Translations under genes and position numbers: made by a program | Notes under the pieces: generated by a model | What the model saw: the letters and a program-made list of their open reading frames with translations, nothing else | What the model was told of the DNA's origin: nothing | Database searches by the model: none | In this document: one piece after another, positions 54,360 to 63,688 of the stretch | Layout of the letters: every line of letters begins with the position of its first letter | Position numbering within the stretch: the stretch's first letter is position 1 | Source of the DNA: Acanthosepion pharaonis | Lineage: Eukaryota; Mollusca; Cephalopoda; Sepiida; Sepiidae | DNA length: 64,000 nt | Reading direction: 5' to 3' | Assembly (NCBI GenBank): GCA_903632075.3 | Contig: CAHIKZ030005207.1 | Coordinates: 1,425,001-1,489,000 of the forward strand

Positions 54360-54600
54360 TGCCTGTGAATGATCTTCCGGTCCAGTTGTCAACCCATTCC
54401 TGATTCTTCTTTTGCTAAAAGCAGTACCTTTTTAGGTTGGAAAGATTGTTGAATCTTTCTCTTTCTCTTCTTAGCGGTCTTCCGATGAGTCTGTTTCATG
54501 CTTGATTGCGTTTCAAACTGTATCATTTGTGATGCCTTCTACGTGTGACTGTCGCCAGTTATTTTGTTTTAGATAAATAAACAGGTGCCTTTCAGTACCT
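54360..54600 (-). pseudogene. Possible LINE ORF2 C-terminal remnant
   Basis: Minus strand: NWRQSHVEGITNDTV, then KHETDSSEDR with frameshifts, and an Arg/Lys-rich RRERKRFNNLSNLKRY. This resembles the WxGHV.R...RLP / GKR.RGRP region near the C-terminus of RTE-type ORF2, but the match is weak. Confidence 0.3.
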
Positions 54601-54963
54601 TTCCAAATTCCTGTAGTGACGCACAGTCTAGTTCACTCTCTAAAATAGTCACTCCCTAATAAAAAAGGACTCTAACACCAAAACAAAGAAGTTTTTTTTC
54701 TTTTTCTTATAGACAAAATACTAGTTTATCGATTGGTATGTTTGATAGCAGAAGTTTTTTTTTAGTTTTTTACGCAAGTTTGATATTAAAAATTTCGGCC
54801 AATAGGTTGATAGAATGACCCTAAATTTATTGAGTTGTTGGGCTTCGTGTCTACTATTATTACCACGCGTCCTTATAAAGCGGCAATTCAAATCTTAACC
54901 CAGCCTTTTTTAGTGATTCTCTGACCAGGAGACCCGTTTAGTCTCTTGGAGTCAAACACAAGA
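54601..54963. other. No gene seen
   Basis: AT-rich, no features. Confidence 0.4.
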
Positions 54964-55262
54964 ATATACCTATTTACATTATTCGGACTATTGCCCTCAT
55001 CTTTGTCGCCATATTTATTACAACGTTTCGGCCGTTGTACGCTCCGGCCTTCTTCAGGTGGTTGGAATGTCGAACTGAACCCTTTATTTCGCTCGCTGGG
55101 GTAGACTTCTAGTTCCACGTGTCATGTTTTAATGGGTGTCAGTTATCTCCTGTTGATTCTCCTCTCCAAGTTCTCGGCTGCCTTAACCGGGTATTGAACT
55201 CACACTGTTTGGGTCTTGTCACTGGATTTAACGCTTTTATCCACTGTACCATGTGTCCTTGA
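54964..55262 (-). mobile_element. SINE-C, near complete
   Basis: Minus strand from 55262: AAGGACACATGGTACAGTGG, then ATAAAAGCG (A box), TGTGAGTTCAATACCCGG (B box), GGTTAAGGCAGCCGAGAACT, CACGTGGAACTAGAAGTC, GAGCGAAATAAAGGGTTCAG. Tail: ACCTGAAGAAGGCCGGAGCG, then TACAACGGCCGAAACGTTGT, then GATGAGGGCAATAGTCCGAA. Confidence 0.88.
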
Positions 55263-55278
55263 GGACACATGGTACAGT
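55243..55278. repeat. Palindromic duplication of the SINE-C 5' end
   Basis: ACTGTACCATGTGTCC, TTGA, GGACACATGGTACAGT: 16-bp perfect arms. The first arm is the SINE-C head start, and the second is an inverted copy beyond the element boundary. Confidence 0.9.
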
Positions 55279-55829
55279 AGATACTAAAGAATATACCTCT
55301 GTCGGTATTTTTTCTTTTTTTTTTTATATACCCTATTCCTCTTCATTTGCTTTCCGCCTACTTCCGAACGAGGTAAATAATACGTCCTCTCAGATTAACA
55401 AACTTTTTTTTTTTTTTTACAAAATTGTAAATTTACTATTTTTAACACTTTCCTTTCTGGTAAAGTGAAAACTTAGTTTTTTCAAAATTTTATTTCGTTA
55501 CTCCTAATGGATTTAGTATTAAATTTTAGGAGTAAGTTTTTTATGACTTAATTGTAGAAGAGATTAGCGGTCAGAAATTTGTGCTATGCAGACGTGTTAT
55601 GTATAATTTATTAATGTATAAATATTCATCTCTTTTGTATTTTGACTTTTGTTTTGCCATTTCTTTGTGCCACGCGTGGCTTTGAGATGTATTATTGAGA
55701 TATTCTTTGAATGTTCGTTAAATTCTTGTTGATTTTTCTTTTAATTATTTGCAGTTTTCACAGCTGCAATAGTATATTTTGACAAATAAAAGCCTTAGAC
55801 ATACTTCACGCAGTTGTTAATTCTCTCAA
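55279..55829. other. No gene seen
   Basis: AT-rich with T-runs at 55313 and 55405. Nothing recognised. Confidence 0.4.
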
Positions 55830-56880
55830 ACAAGTCAGACAAAAGGTGAAGGCAATTCCATAACGTAAGAGAAGCCGGGGACGGTTCTGTAGCGTCTCTT
55901 TTTTTATTCCTCGTTGTAATTCTGCTGTTAATGTCCAAGATTCCCGGGGGTACAGAAATATAGCGATCGTCAATGCGCGCAAAAGGTTGATCTTTCTTTT
56001 CAGTCAGAAGTTCTTGAATAAAAAAAAAAAAAGTTACAAATATGAAATCTACTCTTTGAGATTTTTTTTTTTTCGGAAGCTCAATGAAATTCTATTTCAG
56101 ACAACTTTCTGCCTTCTATTATCACGGATGTTGCTAACCCTCCAGCATAGTGCCTCGTTCCCTCTTTTCGGGTTAAAATTCCATGTTGACATGAAGTGGA
56201 GGGATTATATTAAATGAATTGTTAGGTCTGCTTATAAGAAACTCAGTTCACTGCGTCGTGCTACACAATCTTTCAATCCAGAATCTATTTTCCGTATTTC
56301 CAAGTTTACCATTCTTACATGCTTTGAATATTGTTGCAACATATGGCCCGGTGCCCCTGCTATATATTTAGAAATTCTTGATAAAATCCAAAGAAGAATC
56401 TGCAATTGGTCTTGACCTCGGTTTCAGTCACCTTCCCACCGTCGGCATGTCGATTCCCTGTACTTTTTCTTGAAATACTCTCATGGTAATTGTTTTGAGG
56501 AACACTTCGCGATGGTACCTAGACTTCATTAATTTAAGTGCAGTGCTGCATTGGTAAAAATGTCTCATCAAATTACAGTTGAATTAATATAGATGCAAAC
56601 GCTATATACTAAGTTTTTTTTCTCGCACTTCTCGATTGTGGAACTCTCTTCCAGCTCTATGCTTTCTAGCCAACTTTGCATTTAAATTTTTGAACATCAA
56701 TGCCAAACGTTATCTACTGTCTTCATGATTCATTTTCTTTAATTTGTTCTTACTCCTTAATAATGTTTTTATTTTTTCTTACTCTTTTACACTCAGTAAC
56801 CCCGTCTGCCATTGTAGGTTTTACTGCACTGCCTGGGGTGAGATGATTAAGAAAATGTGTTCTGGAATATTTTACTAAAT
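55830..56880 (+). pseudogene. CR1/L2-like LINE, longest ORF2 remnant
   Basis: From about 55945: RGYRNIAIVNARKRLIFLFS (the N....FN..KT....S block after the catalytic YADD region), an expanded poly-A/T insert, FGLKFHVDMKWRDYIK, an in-frame TGA, then IVRSAYKKLSSLRRATQSFN. Next PESIFRISKFTILTCFEYCC, NIWPGAPAIYLEILDKIQRR (LD.IQRR block), decayed middle, FFSRTSRLWNSLPALCFLAN, then FAFKFLNINAKRYLLSS-stop. 3' terminus CTCAGTAACCCCGTCTGCC, then CTGCCTGGGGTGAGATG. All expected post-catalytic blocks are present in order. The reverse transcriptase core is absent. Confidence 0.9.
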
Positions 56881-57033
56881 AAATAAATGAGATATTTAAA
56901 AAAAAAACAGTTTCCAGGAGTATGTATTGCAAACTTTCTTTTTGACTCAAGATATATTTGCTTGATCCGTTTGACTCTAATATAGAATCACTCAGTGAAA
57001 TTACCAAAGAAGAATTTGTCTTGTAGACGGACA
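56881..57033. other. No gene seen
   Basis: Short AT-rich spacer. Confidence 0.35.
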
Positions 57034-58052
57034 TAGCTGGAGACGAATCTCCGACTGCAAACTAACATACAGTATTTACTACTGTATTCATGTGAATATC
57101 ATGAAAGTTTCTATCATTTGTATCTCTTAGTAAGTTTTGTCTTTTCATTATCTTTCCTAAATCACTATTCTGAAATCTATTTACAGACGCAAGTTACGTG
57201 CTGTTTTTCTCTGTTCATCTTGTTTTCAATAATCTCTGTAAATGTAAAATTCTCCAAGACTTCTTATGTGCCCTAGAAATTTCAGTTGCTTCTATCTGAT
57301 TTTGCTACCTTTTTGTTTTCATTTTCCTTAAAACTTCATCGTTATCCACATGTTCATTCTATGGTACTCTGAGCATTCTTCTGTCCAACTATATTTCTTT
57401 TGCTTCGTCTCATCATCTGTGAGGAGAGTCTAAAATTCACTGCTATAGAGAAAAACTGATATTAAATAGCAGTTTAGTATTCTTTCCTTTGTTTCTACTA
57501 AATTAAAATGTAATGATGATAGGGACGCAATAGCATATTTGACAGAGATGGAATTACTGGATTGTAGCTGTCAAATACAACAAAAAAATCTCTCTCCGAA
57601 CATGTGGTCTGAAATTATTAAAGTAATGTTACGTTTTCCGACTTCATATTTAGTTGGCTTTAAGGCAATCAATAAAATATTGACAAAGGACAGAAGTAGT
57701 ATTGATATGTGTATTCTTGGAGACATGTGACAAAACACAGAAATATCAAAATATTGAGAATCAAACGCAAGGGTCGCATTGAGTATACAATAAAAGTAAA
57801 ATGTCATTTTAGTTTGAAGAATTTTGCGACGACGGTGGCTTAAAAATAACTGAAAAGGAGAGAGAGGTGTTGAACAAAGATTGAGAAACTCTACACAATA
57901 AATTGTTTATTTTTGTTGGTTTGCTTTGTATCTCTTCTATAGTAGCTTAGTATTGTGGCATACCTACGGACGATAATGGGTATGTCCCCATTCACATGAA
58001 TACAGTTGTAAATACTGTATGTTGGTCTGCAGTCGGTGATTCGTCTCCAGCT
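57034..58052. repeat. Inverted repeat pair, about 65 bp arms
   Basis: Left arm 57034-57099: GCTGGAGACGAATCTCCGAC, then TGCAAACTAACATACAGTAT and TGTATTCATGTGAAT. Right arm 57989-58052 is the inverse: ATTCACATGAATACAGTTGT, then ATACTGTATGTTGGTCTGCA and GATTCGTCTCCAGC. The arms are 889 bp apart and enclose an RTE-like LINE fragment. It may be a composite transposon or two inverted copies of one short repeat. Confidence 0.75.
57190..57525 (-). pseudogene. RTE-like LINE ORF2 fragment
   Basis: Minus strand: VETKERILNCYLISVFLYSS (block equal to NKILNCYVLLYGNECWT of the 0.6-kb copy), then EF and a stop, a frameshifted middle, then KQLKFLGHIRSLGEFYIYRD (the L.FLGHI.R.EG..NL block). Heavily decayed. 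Confidence 0.75.
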
Positions 58053-58089
58053 GTTTTTTGACAAATATTGGATCGTTTCTTGGCCTATG
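57526..58089. other. No gene seen
   Basis: Contains two opposite-strand overlapping ORFs without motifs and the right arm of the inverted repeat. Confidence 0.35.
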
Positions 58090-58210
58090 GCTGAGATTCG
58101 ATCAAGGCTTCGACTAGCTTGGACTGGCTCCGGCCTGGACCTGTTAGGACAAGTCATGACCAGCTTTGACTAGGCTCTGACCAGCTATGACCAGTTTTGG
58201 ACCAGTGGCC
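58090..58210. repeat. Degenerate GACCAG-type short tandem repeat
   Basis: Recurrent TAGCTTGGACTGG, TGACCAGCTTTGACTAGG, TGACCAGCTATGACCAG and TTTTGGACCAG: a decayed array with units of about 12-16 bp. Confidence 0.6.
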
Positions 58211-58561
58211 CTTGAGTGGAAACACTCGGGTCTCCCACGTTAAACGACCTTGTGTCACATCTTGACCCCGTGGGAGTTAAGTAAATACCATTCGTCTCCA
58301 GCTGTGCTGGTCAAACTCTCTGTCTCCAGGCAGAGAGGATCCCCAGACGAAGCGAAGTCGAAGGACAGTCTCTCGTCTTGGGGAAACAGCTACCCGAATC
58401 CATTTTATACGGGGTCTACAGGGAATTTTCCGCCGAGTCTACGGGCGCTGATGGCCCATATTAAATTCGGCCTTGTGCCACATTTGACCGCGTTGGGGCG
58501 GTTGGTAGATATCCTGCAGTTGGAGATTCATTGTGGAATTCACTCGACTTGTAGCTGTTGA
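58211..58561. other. GC-richer island with ORF of unknown nature
   Basis: Composition is clearly richer in G+C than the surroundings. A plus ORF at 58250-58561 contains VKLSVSRQRGSPDEAKSKDS and LMAHIKFGLVPHLTALGRLV, no known domain. CTCCCACG and CGTGGGAG near its start can pair, and ATTCGTCTCCAGCTGT repeats the adjacent inverted-repeat arm, so the island is probably part of a mobile element. Confidence 0.35.
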
Positions 58562-59038
58562 CTACTTTTTCTACGCGCCGCTGGCGAATGTCATATATGT
58601 TGTTCTTGTCCTAAGTATTATCGTTCATTACCAACCTTCGTTTGATGATTCTATTCAGACCTTCCATAGCTTACAACAGTTAGAGAGTTGATTATTGCCA
58701 AAGATCAATGTTCGAACCCTGACATAACTCAGGATCGCGAGTATCAGTTTTTTCGAGGTGGCTGCGTCAATGTTGGTCAACTGGCATTTTCATGCTGTAT
58801 TCTTGCTGCGACGTCTCTAATATTTACATTCAGAAAAAAAATAATAAAAAATAAATTTGCTAAAATTAAGCATTGTTTCACTGTTAAACTTAGTAAGGAA
58901 ATGATCTCTAATTTTCCTGTAATTTCAAAATCGAATTTTGAGCGATTTGTGGAATTCGATGACTCAAGCCGTATGCATTTGTAGTCAAATACATTAAATC
59001 ATTAATACTTCAACTGAAGTCTCATACAGCAGTAAAAG
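58562..59038. other. No gene seen; weak tRNA-like B box
   Basis: ATGTTCGAACCCTGACAT at about 58709-58726 resembles a tRNA T-arm, without a foldable partner. The ORF at 58688-58984 has no recognised domain. Confidence 0.35.
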
Positions 59039-59212
59039 AATCTGATCTTGAGATTGCTATCATCAAGAATCTGATCTTGAGATTGCTATCATCAAGAATC
59101 TGATCTTGAGATTGCTATCATCAAGAATCTGATCTTGAGATTGCTATCATCAAGAATCTGATCTTGAGATTGCTATCATCAAGAATCTGATCTTGAGATT
59201 GCTATCATCAAA
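59039..59212. repeat. 29-bp minisatellite, six units
   Basis: Six essentially identical copies of AATCTGATCTTGAGATTGCT plus ATCATCAAG. The near-perfect identity points to recent expansion. Confidence 0.97.
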
Positions 59213-59932
59213 AGAGTAAAAAAATCCTCACTAGCCAGGCATCATCAAGAAATTTCAACATGGAAATATTTCAGTAATTGTAGTGTCAGTTATATATTCT
59301 GTATGAATCTCGTATTTTTATCTATACCATTAACTTTATTGTTGCATGTAATAAATAAATTTGTTTATCATTACTCATACCAGCAGTCTGATATCCCCTA
59401 CTTTGTAATATGAAGCTTGTTCGCACTTTAGTATCTAGTTATGCCTTCTGTTATTATATCGAAGGAAGATGTCATTATGATAAAGAGATATGACCAGTAT
59501 GAAAGTCTCCGTCTCAAAAACACAATTTCCTTTTGGCGCAAGGCCACTGGTTTGGGATATTCAACGAGGATCAGATTTACTACACACTGTCAATGATCTG
59601 ATGGATGAGCTTGCTATTACTTGATGGTCTCTCTCGCACTGGCACCCACCACACACATACACGTGTGTGTGTGTGTGTGTGAAAGAGAGAGAGAGAGAAA
59701 ACGAGAGCGAGGAAGACAGTATGGACAGAAAAATCAACACTTCAAGGTAACATTCAGTTTCACACCTCGATGCGATCGTGACTTTTGTCGTGAAGATGGT
59801 ATTGAAACATGAAACTTAGTCTCCGTATGGTATTTCTTCCTATCTTTTTCTAATAAACGTTCTATCTCCGATATCGAGCATTCTTCCCCTATAAATACAG
59901 CTAATGTTAAGCTTCACTCACTCACTACCACT

Positions 59933-59940
<8 letters not shown>
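59213..59940. other. No gene seen
   Basis: (GT)n and (GA)n near 59663-59700. No recognised gene or repeat. Confidence 0.4.
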
Positions 59941-59996
<56 letters not shown>

Positions 59997-60001
59997 CATC
60001 A

Positions 60002-60033
<32 letters not shown>
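59941..60033. repeat. (TA)n then (TTA)n microsatellite
   Basis: About 27 TA units, ATCATCATC, then about 12 ATT units, immediately 5' of an inverted-repeat element. Confidence 0.95.
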
Positions 60034-60035
<2 letters not shown>

Positions 60036-60393
60036 TTAAACTATTTTAGTGGATACACGTATTTGAGTAGATGATCTGTTTATTTATTAAACAGTATCTT
60101 TATTTATTTTATCTACCATCCTTGAATATTCAAGAAATATTATTAAAGAATATACACTATTCAACTTGGGTGACCATCGGCGAGAGGTCTAAAGTACATC
60201 GGATATGATCTAGAGGGACGCAAGTTCGAATTCTACCGGAGGGCGAATATTTTTCTTTAATAAGATTGCTTGAATATTCAAACCGGTAGACGAAAATAAA
60301 GAAAGATACTGTTTAATAAATAAACAGGATATCTATTCAAATACGAGTATCCACTAAAAAAGCGTTTAAGTAAGAAAATCTGTCGGAATTAAT
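60034..60393. mobile_element. Inverted-repeat element with tRNA-Ser-like core (copy 3, best)
   Basis: Left end ACTATTTTAGTGGATACACG, then TATTTGAGTAGATGATCTG. Right end ATATCTATTCAAATACGAGT, then ATCCACTAAAAAAGCGTTTA, extending outward to AAGAAAATCTGTCGG. The core at 60162-60247 (GGCGAGAGGTCTAAAGTACA, TCGGATATGATC, then ACGCAAGTTCGAATTCTACC) matches tRNA-Ser in D-arm, anticodon arm, variable arm and B box. Inner paired flanks are CTTGAATATTCAAGAAATAT and its inverse ATTGCTTGAATATTCAA. Confidence 0.82.
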
Positions 60394-60410
60394 TTTTCCT
60401 TTATTAATCT

Positions 60411-60595
60411 GACATATTTTAATTTATTGGTTTGGCGTTACTTTTAATGGATACCCACATTTGATTAGATGCTCTGTTTTTATTTCAATATTTCCGTCTC
60501 CCGGCCTTGAATATATGAAAAAAATCTTCTTAGAAAAATATGCGTTCTTTTGCCGAAGCGAATATTCAAGACGATAGGTGGAAATAAATAAATAA
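60411..60595. mobile_element. Inverted-repeat element, deleted copy 4
   Basis: Left end TTTAATGGATACCCACATTT, then GATTAGATGCTCTG and CCGGCCTTGAATATATG. Right half GAAGCGAATATTCAAGACGA, then TAGGTGGAAATAAATAAA. The tRNA-like core and terminal right arm are missing. Confidence 0.6.
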
Positions 60596-60613
60596 ATATA
60601 TATATATATATAT

Positions 60614-61359
60614 CAGTGGTTAATGGTTTTAACTCCGTGCCGCAAAATATTAACCGAAATACATTTTATTGATATTGTTCATAAAAAAAATAAAGTAAAA
60701 CAAATAAAGAAAGTAACTAAAAAAAGGAATGAAATAAAATTAACGTGGCTAGTCGATCTGTATAGATCAAGCTGGGAACATACATAATAAGCATTGTATT
60801 TCTTGCTTAAATTTTATAAATAATCTTTAAAAAAATTCTAATGACTTTTATGTCCTGTTTTTCAAAGAATACATTTTATTTCAACTTAATGTATTCAAAT
60901 GTCCATTTTAAATAATTTATTTAGTATATTATAGGGTTTTTAGCGGGATGTATTGAAACAGGGCAAATTAAATTTAGCCCGACCTAAAGTCATCGAAAAT
61001 CAAAGAAAATGGTAGCCTCAACTCGTCGACTGGAGATTGATGGCGATACGATATCAGTCAGTAAAACTGATCATAAACGTACAATAAATTAACTTAAAAA
61101 TTCAGAGATACATAAACATACTAACGCATAGACATAAATACAAACACACACTCGAGATAGACATGTTTATTTTTATAGAATTATTACAATTAATATTAAA
61201 ATGTTTTTTGTTTTTTTTTAGTTTCATGCACAGAGATTTTTAATGATTGTATATGTTTGAGTAAAGGAATCATTTTATCACCTAAGCTATACAAATAGCA
61301 TATATTTTTTAAAGATTGTAATGAGTCTGGCAAACATTTATGACCTTGAGTCGCCACTG
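60614..61359. mobile_element. Possible hAT-like element
   Basis: CAGTGGTTAATGGTTTTAAC, then TCCGTGCCGC, at the left. At the right GAGTCGCCACTG, inverse of CAGTGGCGACTC. CAGTGG is a common hAT terminus, and AT/TA flanks would give an AT-only target duplication. Beyond the first 6 bp the ends pair poorly. No transposase. (TA)n on both sides makes the boundaries soft. Confidence 0.4.
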
Positions 61360-61361
61360 AT

Positions 61362-61394
<33 letters not shown>

Positions 61395-61483
61395 CATGAA
61401 ATGCATATATATATGTGCATACAATCTATTAGTTTTGTCTGGTTAGAATTTTCTGTTTCACTACAATAAATGATATTTATGAA

Positions 61484-61562
61484 GTGAACCTGCTCTGACT
61501 CGAACGTCTAAACTGCAGGTAAGCAGGCATGTGACTTAGCCGCTCCACCAGCGTTCCGCGTC
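61484..61562 (-). repeat. tRNA-like SINE head or tRNA pseudogene
   Basis: Minus strand: ACGCTGGTGGAGCGGCTAAG (A box/D-arm), CACATGCCTGCTTACCTGCA, then AGACGTTCGAGTCAGAGCAG (T-arm/B box). Acceptor pairing is poor, so it is not a functional tRNA. Confidence 0.5.
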
Positions 61563-61995
61563 TTGTACAACAGAATACAATGTACTTAGCAAATTTCCCA
61601 GATAGAGCATTGATCTTCAGCAGAGATCTGGGGATCAAGACTTTGATCTTCGGCAGACTGCATGGATATTTTGATCCATGCGTCAAAAAAATCCCCCCAC
61701 TTTTTTTTTCCTTTTTTGACAAGTCCTGTGCACGTAAAAGATTGACCGAGAAATGTGTGCGTCCGCGTATGTATGTCTGTGTGTGCGTAAAACAACTATG
61801 TGCGTCTCTGACCTCATTGTTCTTATCATTCGCAATCCTTTACCGCCTTTCCTCTTGTATTAACAAATATCTTTTCCTTTTTTCCCCTTATCGAATCAAG
61901 CAATAGATTTACAAGTCGATTGACCGAGAGTTATATTGTTTGACTGTCATTTTATTATATTGTAATTATTCGCTTTCTGGTGTCTTTCTCGATGG
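61563..61995. other. No gene seen
   Basis: Overlapping opposite ORFs at 61477-61906 arise across the tRNA-like head and flanking sequence. No domain recognised. Confidence 0.35.

Positions 61996-62047
<52 letters not shown>
61996..62047. repeat. (CT)n microsatellite
   Basis: About 26 uninterrupted CT units. Confidence 0.97.
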
Positions 62048-62052
<5 letters not shown>

Positions 62053-62274
62053 ATAAGTGGGAATATTCTTTTCCTTTCATTGCAGATCGTCTGACTGGCA
62101 TAGATACTTGAGTAACAGATCAGAAGTGGATCTAAGTACATTGTGTTACGTTCGAAATTTAAAACTGCATATAAATTGAAGAATTCTGGTAGAAGATAAC
62201 ACACCATTTCAATAATTTTCTTTTTATGAAACTTGTTTGCTGTATTTTTTTTTTTAACTTATTCTTTCTTTAAT
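62048..62274. other. No gene seen
   Basis: AT-rich spacer. Confidence 0.35.
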
Positions 62275-62420
62275 CGTTTCACCCCAACCAAGGCGATAAA
62301 GCCCCTAAGACGTAAGGGGTTACTGGGAGTGAAAGAGAACGAGAAGACTTTAGTAAAGAGAAACAATAATAAAAGAACAGAAGTTGACGACTGTCGTTGC
62401 AGTTAAATCTTTGAATAACG
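62275..62420 (-). pseudogene. CR1/L2-like LINE 3' end
   Basis: Plus-strand TTTCACCCCAACCAAGGCGA, then TAAAGCCCCTAAGACGTAAG and GGGTTACTGGGAGTGAAAGA, is the best-preserved copy of the family 3' terminus, in inverted orientation. GTTGCAGTTAAATCTTTGAA marks the last ORF2 residues. Confidence 0.75.
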
Positions 62421-62474
62421 TAGATGACAAGGAAGCAAAACACTAGAACAGAGTTCTACGGGAGAGAAGTACGA

Positions 62475-63688
62475 TTGATTGATTCATTTTCTACGGTTTA
62501 TCAACCCTTTAAAGCCAGAAAAATAGATTGTAAAAATTGTTCCTTTTTTCTCTTCTTTTTTCTCTTCTTTTTTCTCTTCTTTTTTCTCTTCTTTTTTCTC
62601 TTGCCCTTTTTCCTTGTCTTTTTCCTTCTTTTTTCCTTCGTCTCTCTTTTCGTTATGTTTTTTCGTTATGTTTTTTCCATTTTCTCTTTCTTTTTTCCAT
62701 TTTCTCTTTCTTTTTTCCATTTTCTCTTTCTTTTTTCCATTTTCTCTTTCTTTTTTCCATTTTCTCTTTCTTTTTTCCATTTTCTCTTTCTTTTTTCCAT
62801 TTCCTCTTTCTTTTTTCCATTTCCTCTTTCTCTTTCTCCATTTTCTCTTTCTCCATTTTCTCTTTCACCATTTTCTCTTTCTCTTTTTTTTCCCATTTTC
62901 TCTTTCTCTTTTTTTTCCCATTTTCTCTTTCTCTTTTTTTTCCATTTTCTCTTTCTCTCTTTTTTCCATTTTCTCTTTCTCTTTTTTCCCCATTTTTTCT
63001 TTCTCTCTTTTTTTCCCATTTTTCTTTCTTTTTTTTCCCCATTTTTTCTTTCTCTTTTTTTTCCCCATTTTTTCTTTCTCTTTTTTTTCCCCTATTTTTT
63101 CTTTCTCTTTTTTTTCCCCTATTTTTTCTTTCTCTTTTTTTTCCCCCATTTTTTCTTTCTCTTTTTTTTTTCCCATTTTTTCTTTCTCTTTTTTTTTTTC
63201 CCATTTTTTCTTTCTCTTTTTTTTTTCCCATTTTTTCTTTCTCTTTTTTTTTTCCCATTTTTTCTTTCTCTTTTTTTTTTCCCATTTTTTCTTTCTCTTT
63301 TTTTTTTTTCCCATTTTCTCTTTCTCTTTTTTTTTTTTCCCATTTTCTCTTTCTCTTTTTTTTTTTTCCCATTTTCTCTTTTTTTCCCATTTTCTATCTC
63401 TCTTTTTTCCCATTTTTCTTTTGCGATTATAATCTTTTAATGACAAAAGCCTTACTAATCTTTACTGGGCTGGAGGGGGATAAGAGGTGTGTTCATCCGT
63501 TTCCCAGGTGTATTTGCGCGTAAATTAATATAACGAACCCAAGTGAAATCCGATTAAAAAGTTCCGAGCCATTATCTATTACACCACCTGCACATCCAAG
63601 CTCATAGAACCTGGTATACACAAGCGGTCACCCATCCAGACAAACACCAGGCTCACCCTTGCTTAACTTCGGTGATCGTACGGAAACA
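62475..63688 (-). mobile_element. SINE-A split by a polypyrimidine array
   Basis: Minus strand from 63688: truncated 5S part (GTTTCCGTACGATCACCGAA, then GTTAAGCAAGG, GGATGGGTGACCGCTTGTGT), tRNA-like part (GGTGGTGTAATAGATAATGG), body (TTTACGCGCAAATACACCTG, then GGAAACGGATGAACACACC) to about 63419. It resumes at 62538 with the SINE tail (ACAATTTTTACAATCTATTT, then TCTGGCTTTAAAGGGTTGAT and AAACCGTAGAAAATGAATC) ending near 62475. The split lies exactly where other copies have a short A/T-run. Confidence 0.85.
62538..63418 (+). repeat. Polypyrimidine tandem array of about 880 bp
   Basis: Only C, T and occasional A (in CAT) on the plus strand. Sub-blocks: a 12-bp unit TTTTTTCTCTTC at the left, a short G-containing patch at 62601-62665, a 20-bp unit TTTTTTCCATTTTCTCTTTC repeated about eight times from 62670, then variants of about 17-31 bp with lengthening T-runs. 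Long ORFs in both orientations are compositional artefacts. Homopyrimidine mirror repeats can form triplex (H-DNA). Confidence 0.97.

Noticed and set aside
61484..61562. A functional tRNA gene
   Set aside because: The A and B boxes are recognisable but acceptor and anticodon stems do not pair, here or in the other tRNA-like units (16.0, 28.8, 41.7, 58.7 and 60.2 kb).
62424..63523. Open reading frames of up to 338 codons on both strands
   Set aside because: They run through the polypyrimidine array. A sequence of only C and T has almost no stop codons, so the F/S/L-rich and K/R/E-rich products are compositional artefacts.
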